Source: Streptomyces sp. NBC_01214
GTDB taxonomy: Bacteria; Actinomycetota; Actinomycetes; Streptomycetales; Streptomycetaceae
Direction: 5' to 3'
NCBI RefSeq assembly: GCF_026340975.1
Contig: NZ_JAPEOS010000001.1
Coordinates: 1,510,501-1,574,500 of the forward strand
DNA length: 64,000 nucleotides
Part shown: piece by piece, positions 33,694-43,711 of the stretch
How positions within the stretch are numbered: position 1 is the stretch's first letter
How the letters are laid out: every line of letters starts with the position of its first letter
Program-made: the position numbers and the translations under genes
Notes under the pieces: generated by a model
The model's input: the letters and a program-made list of their open reading frames with translations, nothing else
The model's database searches: none
Told to the model about the DNA's origin: nothing

Positions 33694-35166
33694 ATGGCTG
33701 ATCAAGAACTGACCTGGTCCGGCACCTTCGCCCGGTGGGACCGCCGGGCGTTCGACGCGGTGGCCCGGCGGCACTGGCCCGGGGCCGACCGGGTGCTGCC
33801 GCGGCTCGGCCGGGCCGCGAACCACGGGGTGCTGTGGGGCGGGGCCGCCGCGGCGATCGCGGTCTTCGGGTCGGCCGGTGCCCGCAAGGCCGCCGTGCGC
33901 GGGGTCGCCTCGCTGGCACTGGCGTCCGCGACCATCAACACCGTCGGCAAGTGGTCCGTACGCCGGCCGCGGCCGCTGCTGGAAGGCGTGCCCCTGAACC
34001 GGCAGCTGGCCACACAGCCGCAGACCACCTCCTTCCCGTCCGGGCACTCCGCGTCTGCCTTCGCCTTCGCCACCGGCGTGGCGCTGGCCTCCCCCGGCTG
34101 GGGGGCCGTCCTGGCCCCGGTCGCCGCGTCCGTGGCGTTCTCCCGCGTCTACACCGGGGTGCACTACCCCTCCGACGTACTGGTGGGCGCATCGCTGGGG
34201 GTGGCCGCCGGGTTCGTCGTACGCCGCCTCGCGCGCGACGCGCAGGAGGCCCGGGTCGTGCCGGGCGATGAGCGGACGGCCGCCGGGGCCCCCGCGCTGC
34301 CCGACGGGGCCGGGCTCACCGTGGTGGTCAACACCGGGTCCGGGACGGCTGCCGAGGGTCTCGACGCACTGCGCACCCGCCTGCCCGCGGCCGAGGTGAT
34401 CGAGTGCGAGGGCCCGGAACTGCCCGCCGCGCTCGCGAAGGCGGCCTCGCGGGCCACCGTGCTCGGGGTCTGCGGCGGCGACGGCACCGTCAACGCGGCC
34501 GCCACCGCCGCACTGGGGGCCGGGGTGCCGCTGGCCGTGTTCCCCGGCGGCACCCTCAACCACTTCGCGCTGGACCTCGGCCTCGCCGGGGTCGAGGCGA
34601 CGTGCGAGGCCGTGGCGCAGGGCCAGGCCGTCCGCGTCGGCGTGGGCCGCTTCTCCCCGGGGCCCGGTGGCGAGAGCGGCTACTTCCTGAACAACTTCAG
34701 CATCGGCGCCTATCCGGAACTGCTGGGCCACCGACTGCGCTGGGGCCCGCGCATCGGCGGCGGCCCGGCCGCGCTGCTGGCGGCCTGGCGGGTCCTGCGC
34801 TCCCAGCGGCCCGTGCGGCTGCGGCTGGCCGGGCGGCCCCGGAGCGTATGGCTGCTCTTCGCGGGCAACGGCACCTATCACGGCACCGGCCCCACCCCCC
34901 GCCGCCGCGACAATCTCGGCGAGGGCCTGCTGGACCTGCGGCTCGTCCACGGCGGCGGCCGCCCCGGCCCCCGGCTCCTGGCCGCCGCGTTCACGGGCCC
35001 GCTCAGCCGCTCCCCCGTCCACGTGGCCACCCGCCTGCGCAGCCTGCGCATCGGGGACATCCCCGCGGGCACCCCGCTCGCCTACGACGGCGAGTACGCC
35101 GAGGCCCCCACCGCCCTCGTCCTCGACCAGCTCCCCGACGCCCTGACCGTCTACCGCCCCCGCTGA
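33694..35166 (+). CDS. PAP2 phosphatase fused to diacylglycerol kinase
   Basis: A 490-residue membrane enzyme. The N-terminal half (about 1-185) is a PAP2 lipid phosphatase with all three motifs: 'KWSVRRPRP', 'SFPSGHSASAFAF' and 'SRVYTGVHYPSDVLVG', with several helices. The C-terminal half (about 210-485) is a DAGK-like lipid kinase: 'TVVVNTGSG', 'GVCGGDGTVNAAAT' (ATP site), 'AVFPGGTLNHFALDL' and 'LAYDGEYAE'. One chain can thus remove and add phosphate on lipids such as diacylglycerol or polyprenols, or make phosphatidate for recycling. ATG at 33694. Monocistronic; the repeat tract precedes it. Confidence 0.9.
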   Translation: MADQELTWSGTFARWDRRAFDAVARRHWPGADRVLPRLGRAANHGVLWGGAAAAIAVFGSAGARKAAVRGVASLALASATINTVGKWSVRRPRPLLEGVPLNRQLATQPQTTSFPSGHSASAFAFATGVALASPGWGAVLAPVAASVAFSRVYTGVHYPSDVLVGASLGVAAGFVVRRLARDAQEARVVPGDERTAAGAPALPDGAGLTVVVNTGSGTAAEGLDALRTRLPAAEVIECEGPELPAALAKAASRATVLGVCGGDGTVNAAATAALGAGVPLAVFPGGTLNHFALDLGLAGVEATCEAVAQGQAVRVGVGRFSPGPGGESGYFLNNFSIGAYPELLGHRLRWGPRIGGGPAALLAAWRVLRSQRPVRLRLAGRPRSVWLLFAGNGTYHGTGPTPRRRDNLGEGLLDLRLVHGGGRPGPRLLAAAFTGPLSRSPVHVATRLRSLRIGDIPAGTPLAYDGEYAEAPTALVLDQLPDALTVYRPR

Positions 35167-35190
35167 CCGGGTCCGCCCGTCGCGCCCCGG

Positions 35191-35751
35191 TCAGGAGCCG
35201 GCCGGCCCCGGATCCACGCCCAGGTCGGCCCGCATGAGGCCCCGCATGTTCTTCCAGCGGTCGCCCAGCTCCAGCAGCTCGGCCTGTATCTCCTCGAACG
35301 ACCAGCCGGGGTGCGGGTTGCCTTCCTCCAGGTGCAGGGTGCGGCTGTACGCGCCGGCCAGGGTCGCCGTCATCGCGTCCAGCTCCCGCAGCACCGCGTC
35401 CGAGGCGATCATCTGGGCCTCCGCGAAGGCGGTGTGCATGGCGAGCCGCGTCTCCTCCAGATCGGTCCGCGCCTGCACGGTGACCTCGCCCTTGTGGACG
35501 AGCCACAGGTACTTCATGAGCTCGATGCGGTAGCGGCGGTAGCCGGAGTTCGCCGTGACGTAGCAGGCCTGCCGCTTCTCCACCCCCGCCACGCGCTGCT
35601 CGCGCACCCACTGGGCGTCGGCCGCCCGCTCCTGCCGTTCGAACTGCTCCGTCTGCACGCGTGCGAGCACGCGCTGGGAGAGGATCGGCGCGAGCAGGGT
35701 GCCGGTCACCGCGACGATCGCGCCGGCGAGCGCCAGCAGCGCGTTGTTCAC
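35191..35751 (-). CDS. Membrane-anchored coiled-coil protein of unknown function
   Basis: A 186-residue protein with one N-terminal helix (about 4-24, 'ALLALAGAIVAVTGTLLAP') and a long, charged helical remainder including 'VQTEQFERQERAADAQWVREQR', which predicts a coiled coil. GTG 35751 is chosen because GGAGG stands five bases upstream. The rest ('NSGYRRYRIELMKYLWLVHKG') is typical of small actinobacterial hypothetical proteins without a named domain. The gene is convergent with the lipid phosphatase-kinase gene; 24 bases separate them. Confidence 0.75.
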   Translation of the reverse strand: MNNALLALAGAIVAVTGTLLAPILSQRVLARVQTEQFERQERAADAQWVREQRVAGVEKRQACYVTANSGYRRYRIELMKYLWLVHKGEVTVQARTDLEETRLAMHTAFAEAQMIASDAVLRELDAMTATLAGAYSRTLHLEEGNPHPGWSFEEIQAELLELGDRWKNMRGLMRADLGVDPGPAGS

Positions 35752-36271
35752 ATGTACCTCCGTTACGGCCGACGGAGGCCGCGCCCCCGCACTCCCCACC
35801 ATCCTGCCCGGCCCGGGCCCCGGGGCGGCGCGGAAACCGTGAGGGCGCCCCGTACCCGCCGGGGCGGCCGCCTCGTGGAGGGAAAGTCCTCGTCACCGAG
35901 GGTCCCGAAGCGCTCACCCCTGGCGCGGTCCGCGAACGACCTCCACCAGCTCGGGCCGCAGCTCCACCCGGGCCCGCGAGAGCGGACCTCCACCCCGACC
36001 CGGTCCACGAACCAGCGCATGACCTCGTACGGGACGGTGAGGGGCGCCCCATCGGAACGCAAGGCGCACGACCAGTACCCGCCGCGGGTCCTCGTCGGGC
36101 ACGATCGCCGATCTCCCCGAAGGTGATGACCGACAGTGATCGCAGGCGGAGGCGTGGCCTCCGATCGCGCCCGAAGCCAGGGGCGCCCGACCCTACCCAT
36201 TCGCCCGCGGGTATGGACGTACGGCAAGATGGGGTGTATCTGCCCACCATCGATCTGCCGGACGGTTTCTC
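35752..36271. other. Region without a clear gene; possible decayed reading frame
   Basis: Between about 35890 and 36115 the minus strand shows coding-like fragments in different frames: 'DEDPRRVLVVRLAFR', then 'SDGAPLTVPYEVMRWFVDRV', then 'ARVELRPELVEVVRG'. Two frameshifts would be needed to join them, so a pseudogene is possible. The last 100 bases before 36272 hold the EttA promoter region. No other feature is evident. Confidence 0.35.
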
Positions 36272-37936
<1,665 letters not shown>

Positions 37937-37946
37937 GGTCGCCGTC

Positions 37947-38447
37947 ATGGCCAGACACCACTACCGGTGCCCCTTGCGCTGGGCGGACATGGATGCCTTC
38001 GGGCACGTCAACAACGTCGTCTTCCTCCGCTATCTGGAGGAGGCGCGGATCGACTTCATGTTCCGCCTCGCGCCGGGGGAGGGCAGTGAGTCCTTCACCG
38101 GCGGGTCCGTCGTGGCCCGTCACGAGATCGACTACAAGCTGCCCCTCGTGCACCGCCACGAGCCCGTCCTCATCGAGTCCTGGGTGACCCGGATAGGCGC
38201 CGCGTCCCTGACCATCCGCTACGAGGTCAAGGACGAGGCGACCGAGGACGCGCCCGAGACGGTCTACGTGCGGGCCGAGACGGTGGTCGTGCCCTACAAC
38301 CTCGCCGCGGGGCGGCCCCGCCGCATCACGGCCGAGGAGAGGCACTTCCTCGAGGAGTACCTCGACGAGCCCGCGACCGGTTCCGCGACCGGGTCCGAGA
38401 CCGGGTCCGAGACCGGCACCGGCCGGGAAGGGCCCCTCGCGGCATGA
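37947..38447 (+). CDS. Hotdog-fold acyl-CoA thioesterase (4HBT)
   Basis: A 166-residue protein of the 4-hydroxybenzoyl-CoA thioesterase family: 'RWADMDAFGHVNNVVFLRYLEEARI' has the catalytic Asp and helix-capping Asn-Asn, and 'PLVHRHEPVLIESWVTRIG' follows. Acts on cytoplasmic acyl-CoAs of unknown type. The C-terminus has an (A/E)TGS repeat (about 148-162) that looks unstructured. ATG 37947 lies 11 bases after the EttA stop, and its own stop overlaps the next start (ATGA), so it forms an operon with both. Confidence 0.9.
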   Translation: MARHHYRCPLRWADMDAFGHVNNVVFLRYLEEARIDFMFRLAPGEGSESFTGGSVVARHEIDYKLPLVHRHEPVLIESWVTRIGAASLTIRYEVKDEATEDAPETVYVRAETVVVPYNLAAGRPRRITAEERHFLEEYLDEPATGSATGSETGSETGTGREGPLAA

Positions 38448-39163
38448 ACGACCAGTTGCGCTTCGCCGATTCCGGGGAGGCGGCGGACCTCGCCGCCTTC
38501 CTGGGCCGGCTGGTGCACTACGACCGCGCCGCCGCCGTACGCCTCCAGGCCGGCGGCGGCGCGCTCGCCGTCTTCGGACGGCCGCCGTCCTTCGACATCC
38601 TCGCCATCCGTACGGTGCGGCTCGCCGCACCCGTCGCGGCGCCGCTGGACCTGACGGTGTCCGCCGGTGAGCTGCTGGAGTCCGTGGACGAAGCCGCTGC
38701 CGAGGCCACCGTGCCCGGGCCGGTCACCGGACCGCCCTGGGCCGGCGTGCTCCCGCCCCGCGGCGGCTGGCGACAGGTTCCGGGGCTGCCCGCCCCCGAG
38801 GCGATGGGAGCGGCCGTGGCCGCCGCCGTCGCCGAGTTCCGGGCCCGGGACGAGGCCCTGCCCGTGCAGCACCGCACCCGGTCCGAGCGCGACCGCATCG
38901 GCCGCGAGATCTGGTCCCGCACCCTGGGCGACACAGAGCTCCCGCTGCGCGCCGTGCACGCCGCGCAGTCCCTGGGCTTCCTGCGGCCGGTACGGGCCGC
39001 CGTGCCCGCCTCCGCTCCCGCCCCCCTGCCCGGCGACCCCGCCCCCGTGGCGCTGCTCACCGCCGGGACCTGGCTGCGGCTGCGCACCCCGTACGGATCG
39101 GTCGCCATGCGCCGCCCCGGCGTCACCGGCGGCCTGGGCGCCCTCCAGGTCCGGCCGGTCTGA
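38444..39163 (+). CDS. Conserved actinobacterial hypothetical protein
   Basis: A 239-residue cytoplasmic protein translationally coupled to the thioesterase gene. Visible features: 'FLGRLVHYDRAAAVRLQ', 'LAVFGRPPSFDILAIRT', 'GVLPPRGGWRQVPGL' and 'LAAPVAAPLDLTVSAGELL'. The sequence has an orderly helical pattern and is probably one globular domain, but I do not recognise a family. The EttA-thioesterase-this gene order suggests a housekeeping role. Confidence 0.8.
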   Translation: MNDQLRFADSGEAADLAAFLGRLVHYDRAAAVRLQAGGGALAVFGRPPSFDILAIRTVRLAAPVAAPLDLTVSAGELLESVDEAAAEATVPGPVTGPPWAGVLPPRGGWRQVPGLPAPEAMGAAVAAAVAEFRARDEALPVQHRTRSERDRIGREIWSRTLGDTELPLRAVHAAQSLGFLRPVRAAVPASAPAPLPGDPAPVALLTAGTWLRLRTPYGSVAMRRPGVTGGLGALQVRPV

Positions 39164-39216
39164 CCGGTTTGATCGGGTCTGACCGGTCTGTTTCCCGGAA
39201 AGTCCGCTAGGGGTGT

Positions 39217-39621
39217 CTAGCCCGCCGTGTTGATCATCGAGGCGGCGGCGTACGTCAGGTACTTCCACAGCTGCGCCTCGTGCTCCGGCGCCAGGCCCAG
39301 CTCGTCCAGCGCGACCCGCATGTGCCGCAGCCACGCGTCGTGAGCGGCCGCGTCGACCTGGAACGGCGCGTGCCGCATCCGCAGGCGCGGGTGGCCGCGG
39401 TGCTGGCTGTAGGTGGTCGGACCACCCCAGTACTGCATCAGGAACAGCGCGAACCGCTCCTCGGCGGGGCCCAGGTCCTCCTCCGGGTACATCGGGCGCA
39501 GCAGCGGGTCCTCCGCGACCCCCTCGTAGAAGCGTCGGACGAGGCGGCGGAAGGTGTCCTCGCCGCCCACCTGCTCGTAGAAGGTCTGCTCCTGAAGCGT
39601 GCCCCGCGGAATCTCATTCAC
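39217..39621 (-). CDS. glbO: Truncated haemoglobin, group II (GlbO-like)
   Basis: A 134-residue 2-on-2 globin. Typical points: 'TFYEQVGGEDTFRRLVRRFYEGV' (B helix with Tyr at B10), 'LFLMQYWGGPTTYSQHRGHPRLRMRHAPF' (E-F region with the proximal His), and 'HDAWLRHM' with the Trp G8 of group II. Binds O2 or NO and may protect against oxidative stress or shuttle oxygen. Ends with a free tail. ATG 39621; convergent with the preceding gene. No partner gene. Confidence 0.95.
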   Translation of the reverse strand: MNEIPRGTLQEQTFYEQVGGEDTFRRLVRRFYEGVAEDPLLRPMYPEEDLGPAEERFALFLMQYWGGPTTYSQHRGHPRLRMRHAPFQVDAAAHDAWLRHMRVALDELGLAPEHEAQLWKYLTYAAASMINTAG

Positions 39622-39723
39622 CCGACCATCGTCTCAGACGCCCGGATCCAGGACCGAGGTCCTAGGACCATCCCCCGGGCCCGCGCGCTCGCACGCGGCG
39701 GCCCGCCGAAGGACAGTGGAGGC

Positions 39724-40713
39724 ATGGCCGCACACACCGCGCACACCGAGACCCGGGACCTGCGGGAGACCGCGCACGCCGCCCAGGTGCGGGAGCTGAC
39801 CGCCGCCGGGGTGCTGGAGGATCCGCGCTGGCGGGCGGCCTTCGCCGCCGTGCCCCGGCACGTGTTCGTCCCGTACTTCTGGACCGGTCGCGGTGCCGGT
39901 CACGAGCGGCTGTGGGCCGAGGACCCCGACCCCGAACGCCGGGCCCGCTGGCTCCGCGGGGTCTACGTCGACACCCCGCTTGCGACGCGGATGCGCGACG
40001 GCCTGCAGGTCTCCTCCAGCAGCCAGCCGTCCCTGATGGCGAAGATGCTGGCCGCCCTGGACGTGCGCGACGGCGACGACGTCCTGGAGATCGGCGCGGG
40101 CACCGGCTACAACGCGGCCCTGCTCTGCCACCGGCTCGGCGAGGAGCACGTCACCACCGTGGACCTGGACGAGGAGATCACCGAGTCCGCGCGGGCGCAC
40201 CTGGCCGAGCTCGGCTACCACCCGGTGGTGGTCACCGGGGACGGCGCGCGCGGCTGCCCCGCCCGGGCCCCGTTCGACCGGATCATGGTGACCTGCACGC
40301 TGCCGTTGGTCCCGCACGCCTGGCTCGGCCAGTGCCGGCCCGGGGCGCGGATCCTGGCGCCGCTGTCGACCGGCCTGATCGCGCTGACCGTCCGGGACGC
40401 CGGTTTCGCCGAGGGCAACTTCCTGCACACGTCGGCGTACTTCGTCCCGCTGCGCGGGGCCACGGCCGCCCGGCCGCCCGCCCCGGCCGGTACGGAATAC
40501 GGGCTTCCGTACGAGCTGGTGGAGAACGAGCGCTTCCAGTTCATGCTCGTGCTGACCGCGGGCGCCCTGCACCCCCGCGAGGCCCTGGACCTGTGGCGCC
40601 GCGAGGGCCGCCCGGCCCGGGAACGCTTCGGGGTCTCGGTCAGCACCGAGGGCCAATGGTCGTGGCTGGACGATCCCCAGGGGCCGTACGTCTGGCCCCT
40701 GGGGGAGGGATGA
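39724..40713 (+). CDS. Protein-L-isoaspartate methyltransferase-like enzyme
   Basis: A 329-residue S-adenosylmethionine methyltransferase. 'RHVFVPYFW' then 'SSSSQPSLMAKMLAALD' match the substrate loop of PCMT enzymes; 'VLEIGAGTGYNAALL' is the SAM site and 'TVDLDEEITESARAHL' follows. It is longer than classical PCMT (about 210 residues) by a C-terminal domain of about 100 residues, a form common in actinomycetes, where some act on other carboxylates or peptides. The ATG has GTGGAGG upstream. Not in an evident biosynthetic cluster, so repair of isoaspartate is the simplest guess. Confidence 0.9.
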   Translation: MAAHTAHTETRDLRETAHAAQVRELTAAGVLEDPRWRAAFAAVPRHVFVPYFWTGRGAGHERLWAEDPDPERRARWLRGVYVDTPLATRMRDGLQVSSSSQPSLMAKMLAALDVRDGDDVLEIGAGTGYNAALLCHRLGEEHVTTVDLDEEITESARAHLAELGYHPVVVTGDGARGCPARAPFDRIMVTCTLPLVPHAWLGQCRPGARILAPLSTGLIALTVRDAGFAEGNFLHTSAYFVPLRGATAARPPAPAGTEYGLPYELVENERFQFMLVLTAGALHPREALDLWRREGRPARERFGVSVSTEGQWSWLDDPQGPYVWPLGEG

Positions 40714-40821
40714 ATCAGCCGCGGGTCGGACGGTGCTCGGCGTCGGTCGTGTTGGCCACGGATATTGAACTCCGGCGTGATGTTGATCAGTTGGCGCTAC
40801 AGTTCCGAAGATGGAACGCTC

Positions 40822-41469
40822 ATGTCACGCCCCGGGGGAGCATCGTTGAGTATCGGTTCGGAGGCCGACGAGCACGGACTCGCGCTCGTCCTCGTCGCTG
40901 GATATGCCGGATCCGGCAAATCCGAGGCGGGGAAGATGATGTCGCAGGCGACCGGTTGGCCGCTGTTGGACAAGGACACCTTGACGAGGCCGCTCACGGA
41001 GTCGTTGTTGTCCTATCTCAACGGTGACCCCGATGACCGGCAGAGCAGCGTCTACGCCGAGAACGTGCGCCCGTTGGAGTACGAGTCTCTGATGAAGGCG
41101 TGCTGGGAGAACCTCGAGTGCGGGGTGCCGGTGGTCGCCGTGGCGCCCTTCCTCGCCGAGGTCGTCGACGACCAGTGGTACGCCCGGACACGTCGCCACT
41201 GTTCGCGTCTGGGCGCCGGCTTGGAGGTGGTGTGGGTGGACAGCGACGCGTCGTCGATGCGTGAGAGGCTCACTTCGCGCAACGCGGCACGGGACACGTG
41301 GAAGCTCGCGAACTGGCGGCAGTACCTCGCCTCGATCTCCCTGGAGCGGCGTCCGGTCGGGGAGTTCCACTTCGTCGACAACCGGATCACCGCGATGACA
41401 CCGCTCGCCGAGCAGGTGGAATCGGTGGCCATGGTCCTGTCCCGTCGATACGGCGAGGCGCTGGCGTGA
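40822..41469 (+). CDS. P-loop kinase-like protein (dephospho-CoA kinase-like)
   Basis: A 215-residue cytoplasmic protein. Walker A 'VAGYAGSGKSEAGK' is followed by 'LDKDTLTRPL' and a lid-like Arg-rich stretch ('SMRERLTSRNAARD'), as in small nucleoside/nucleotide kinases. The Asp in 'VVWVDSD' could serve as Walker B. The exact substrate is unknown. ATG 40822 is preferred; a TTG at 40849 with GGGGGA upstream is an alternative. Its stop overlaps the start of the next P-loop gene (GTGA). It is the first gene of a small island after the methyltransferase. Confidence 0.75.
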   Translation: MSRPGGASLSIGSEADEHGLALVLVAGYAGSGKSEAGKMMSQATGWPLLDKDTLTRPLTESLLSYLNGDPDDRQSSVYAENVRPLEYESLMKACWENLECGVPVVAVAPFLAEVVDDQWYARTRRHCSRLGAGLEVVWVDSDASSMRERLTSRNAARDTWKLANWRQYLASISLERRPVGEFHFVDNRITAMTPLAEQVESVAMVLSRRYGEALA

Positions 41470-42125
41470 ACGTGAACACGAAGGCGAACGCGCAGGGTGA
41501 AGGGAGCCTTGGAGGGGTCGTCCTTTTCGGCCCTCCGACGGCGGGCAAGGACACGGTCAGTGCCGCGCTGACGGGTCTGGACGCGCGGTACGGTCAGCTG
41601 ACCAAGATCAAGGTGGGGTCCGGGCGCACCACCGGCTACCGCATGGCCGACGGCGAGGAACTGGCCGCCCTGCGCGCCGCGGGGCGTGTGGTGCTGGAGA
41701 CCCGGCGGTACGGCAACACGTACGCCATCGACCGCGACGACCTGGACACCATGACCAGGGCCGGTCGCATTCCGCTCGTGCACATCGGCAGCATGGGGCA
41801 CCTGCGGAGCTTCACCGGTGCCGTTCGACAGCCGTGGCTGTGCGTGCTCCTGTGGGTGCCCCGTGACGTGTGCGAGCAGCGGTCCCGAGGCAGGGGCGAC
41901 CGGGACACCGGGGACCGGCTCGCCGCCTGGGACGAGGCGCTGGCCGATCTGGGCACGGTGCCCGACGGCGAGGAGCCTTTCGACCTGCTGATGCGCACCG
42001 ATCACACCGACCCGGCCGGGGCCGCCGAGAGCATCGCCCGGGCCCATGCGCACCACCGCGGGGAGCGACACCGGGCCGCGGGCCTGGCCGCCTTCCTCGG
42101 GGAGGCCGCGACCGTCGAACGGTGA
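41466..42125 (+). CDS. Guanylate-kinase-like P-loop protein
   Basis: A 219-residue protein with 'VVLFGPPTAGKDTVSAAL' (Walker A), 'VGSGRTTGYRMADGEELAALRAAGRVVLE' (like the GMP-binding segment with its Arg and Tyr in guanylate kinases) and 'NTYAIDRDDLD'. A true guanylate kinase gene is expected elsewhere in the genome, so this is a divergent relative, perhaps phosphorylating another nucleotide or a phosphonate. GTG overlaps the stop of the previous gene, implying coupled synthesis. The two P-loop enzymes may act in sequence. Confidence 0.78.
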   Translation: MNVNTKANAQGEGSLGGVVLFGPPTAGKDTVSAALTGLDARYGQLTKIKVGSGRTTGYRMADGEELAALRAAGRVVLETRRYGNTYAIDRDDLDTMTRAGRIPLVHIGSMGHLRSFTGAVRQPWLCVLLWVPRDVCEQRSRGRGDRDTGDRLAAWDEALADLGTVPDGEEPFDLLMRTDHTDPAGAAESIARAHAHHRGERHRAAGLAAFLGEAATVER

Positions 42126-42182
42126 GGGCGCGGGTACGACGTTGCGGGGCGGTCCGTACATCACGGTGGGGAGGGAACACAC

Positions 42183-43682
42183 ATGGGGACGATCAGCACG
42201 CTCGACGAGCTGGCACGTGCGGCGGACCTGGACGCGTCGACAGGCCGGGAGCGGGACCTGACGATCCGGCAGAGGGACATCGACGAACCCCTGGTTCTGG
42301 ATTCGCTCACTGCCGGCAGGCTGGCCCTCCACCGGGTGAACGTGGCGGGGGCGGTCACCCTGCGCTCGTGCGTCATCGAGGAGCTGGTCGTCGACCACTG
42401 CACTGCCGATGCCCTGCTAGTGAGCAACTCTCGGATCGGCCGGCTTGTTGTTCGCAACACCCCTCGCAACACCGAGGTCGATGTGAGCGAGACGGCCCTG
42501 GAGGCCTTGGACGTCCACTCCTGCGGGCCGACGCGTTTCGAGGGCGTGCGCGTGTCCGACTCGGTGCAGATCTCGGCGATGCGCGGGCCGGTCCAGCTCA
42601 AACGACTGCGGGCGGCCACGCTGGCCCTGCGCAGCCAAGCTGCCGTTGGGCGGCAGCGCCGGCCTCAGGTGTCCCTGGAGAACGTGCACGTCACCGAAAC
42701 CATCACCCTCGACGACCTGTGGTTGGCGTCCCTCACCCTCGACGAGGTCGACGTCGCCGCCCTGCTGCTGCGACGGGTCCGCGTGGACGCACCCTTCCGC
42801 GGTACGGGGGTGCGTTGCCGGGACGGTCTGCGCATCAACGGCATGGTGGTGCCTGCCGAGGCCAGCGCGCTGCTCGACAGCGAGGTCCGGGGCCCGGTGG
42901 TGGTACGGGGCTTGCGCCACGCGGAGACCGTGCCCGCGCAGCGGCGGCAGACGGCGCCGGACACCGCCCCCACCACCACCGGCGCCGCCGCGGAGCTGGT
43001 CTTCCGGTCGTCCAGCATCTCCAGCCTCGCCGCCAGCGCCGATGAGGTGTCTCCGGTGGTGGTGGAGCTCGTGGACACCTCGGTCCGGGCGCTCGCAGTG
43101 CCCGTGGGCCCGGCCCGGTACCGGCTGGCGGGGACGAGCAGTGTCCAGGAAGTGGACCTCGGCGATGTGGTCTTCCGGAACGACGAGCACGTCACCGGTT
43201 TCCTCGACCGGGTGTTCACCCGGGTGAGCCCCGGGGCCCTGGAGGCGGTGCGTTCCACACTGACCGGGCGCCGCCGCATGTCGGAGGGCGATCAGTTGTA
43301 CTACTTCACCCGGCAGCGGGAGGCGGCCGAGGGGCCACTGCTCCGGCGACTCGCGGGGCGTGCCCTGCTCGGTGGCGTCCTCGGGTGGGGTGTGAGAGCG
43401 CGGAACCCGGCGCGAACCCTGGGCGCTGCCATGCTGTCCACGGCTGTTGCCCTGCATCTCTCCGGTGCCGCACGGGACCCACAGGGCGGTGGTCTCCTCG
43501 ACCTGGTGGCCGCGGGGAGGGCGCTCGTCCTGGCCTGCGCCCTGTGGCTGAACGTCGGTGTGGGCGCCCCGTCCGAGCTGAAGACGCACGCTTGGACGGC
43601 GCTCGCCGTGGGCTGTACCGGCGGTGGCCTGCTCTTCACGACCCTGACCGTGGGCATCGTGATCCGCAAACTGGTGCGCTGA
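42183..43682 (+). CDS. Beta-helix protein with C-terminal membrane domain
   Basis: A 499-residue protein. The N-terminal 350 residues are made of short repeats with alternating hydrophobic residues ('LVLDSLTAGRLALHRVNVAG', 'LLVSNSRIGRLVVRN'), consistent with a right-handed beta-helix or pentapeptide-like solenoid. The C-terminal part (about 385-499) has 'LGWGVRARNPARTLGAAML' followed by three hydrophobic helices and ends 'LLFTTLTVGIVIRKLVR', like small two-helix ion channels fused to pentapeptide repeats. It is probably a membrane channel or sensor gated by the solenoid. Starts at ATG 42183 with GGGGAGGGAA upstream; 58 bases after the second kinase gene. Confidence 0.7.
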   Translation: MGTISTLDELARAADLDASTGRERDLTIRQRDIDEPLVLDSLTAGRLALHRVNVAGAVTLRSCVIEELVVDHCTADALLVSNSRIGRLVVRNTPRNTEVDVSETALEALDVHSCGPTRFEGVRVSDSVQISAMRGPVQLKRLRAATLALRSQAAVGRQRRPQVSLENVHVTETITLDDLWLASLTLDEVDVAALLLRRVRVDAPFRGTGVRCRDGLRINGMVVPAEASALLDSEVRGPVVVRGLRHAETVPAQRRQTAPDTAPTTTGAAAELVFRSSSISSLAASADEVSPVVVELVDTSVRALAVPVGPARYRLAGTSSVQEVDLGDVVFRNDEHVTGFLDRVFTRVSPGALEAVRSTLTGRRRMSEGDQLYYFTRQREAAEGPLLRRLAGRALLGGVLGWGVRARNPARTLGAAMLSTAVALHLSGAARDPQGGGLLDLVAAGRALVLACALWLNVGVGAPSELKTHAWTALAVGCTGGGLLFTTLTVGIVIRKLVR

Positions 43683-43711
43683 CGCCGGCCTTCCCTGGGA
43701 CAGCGCGGGCG

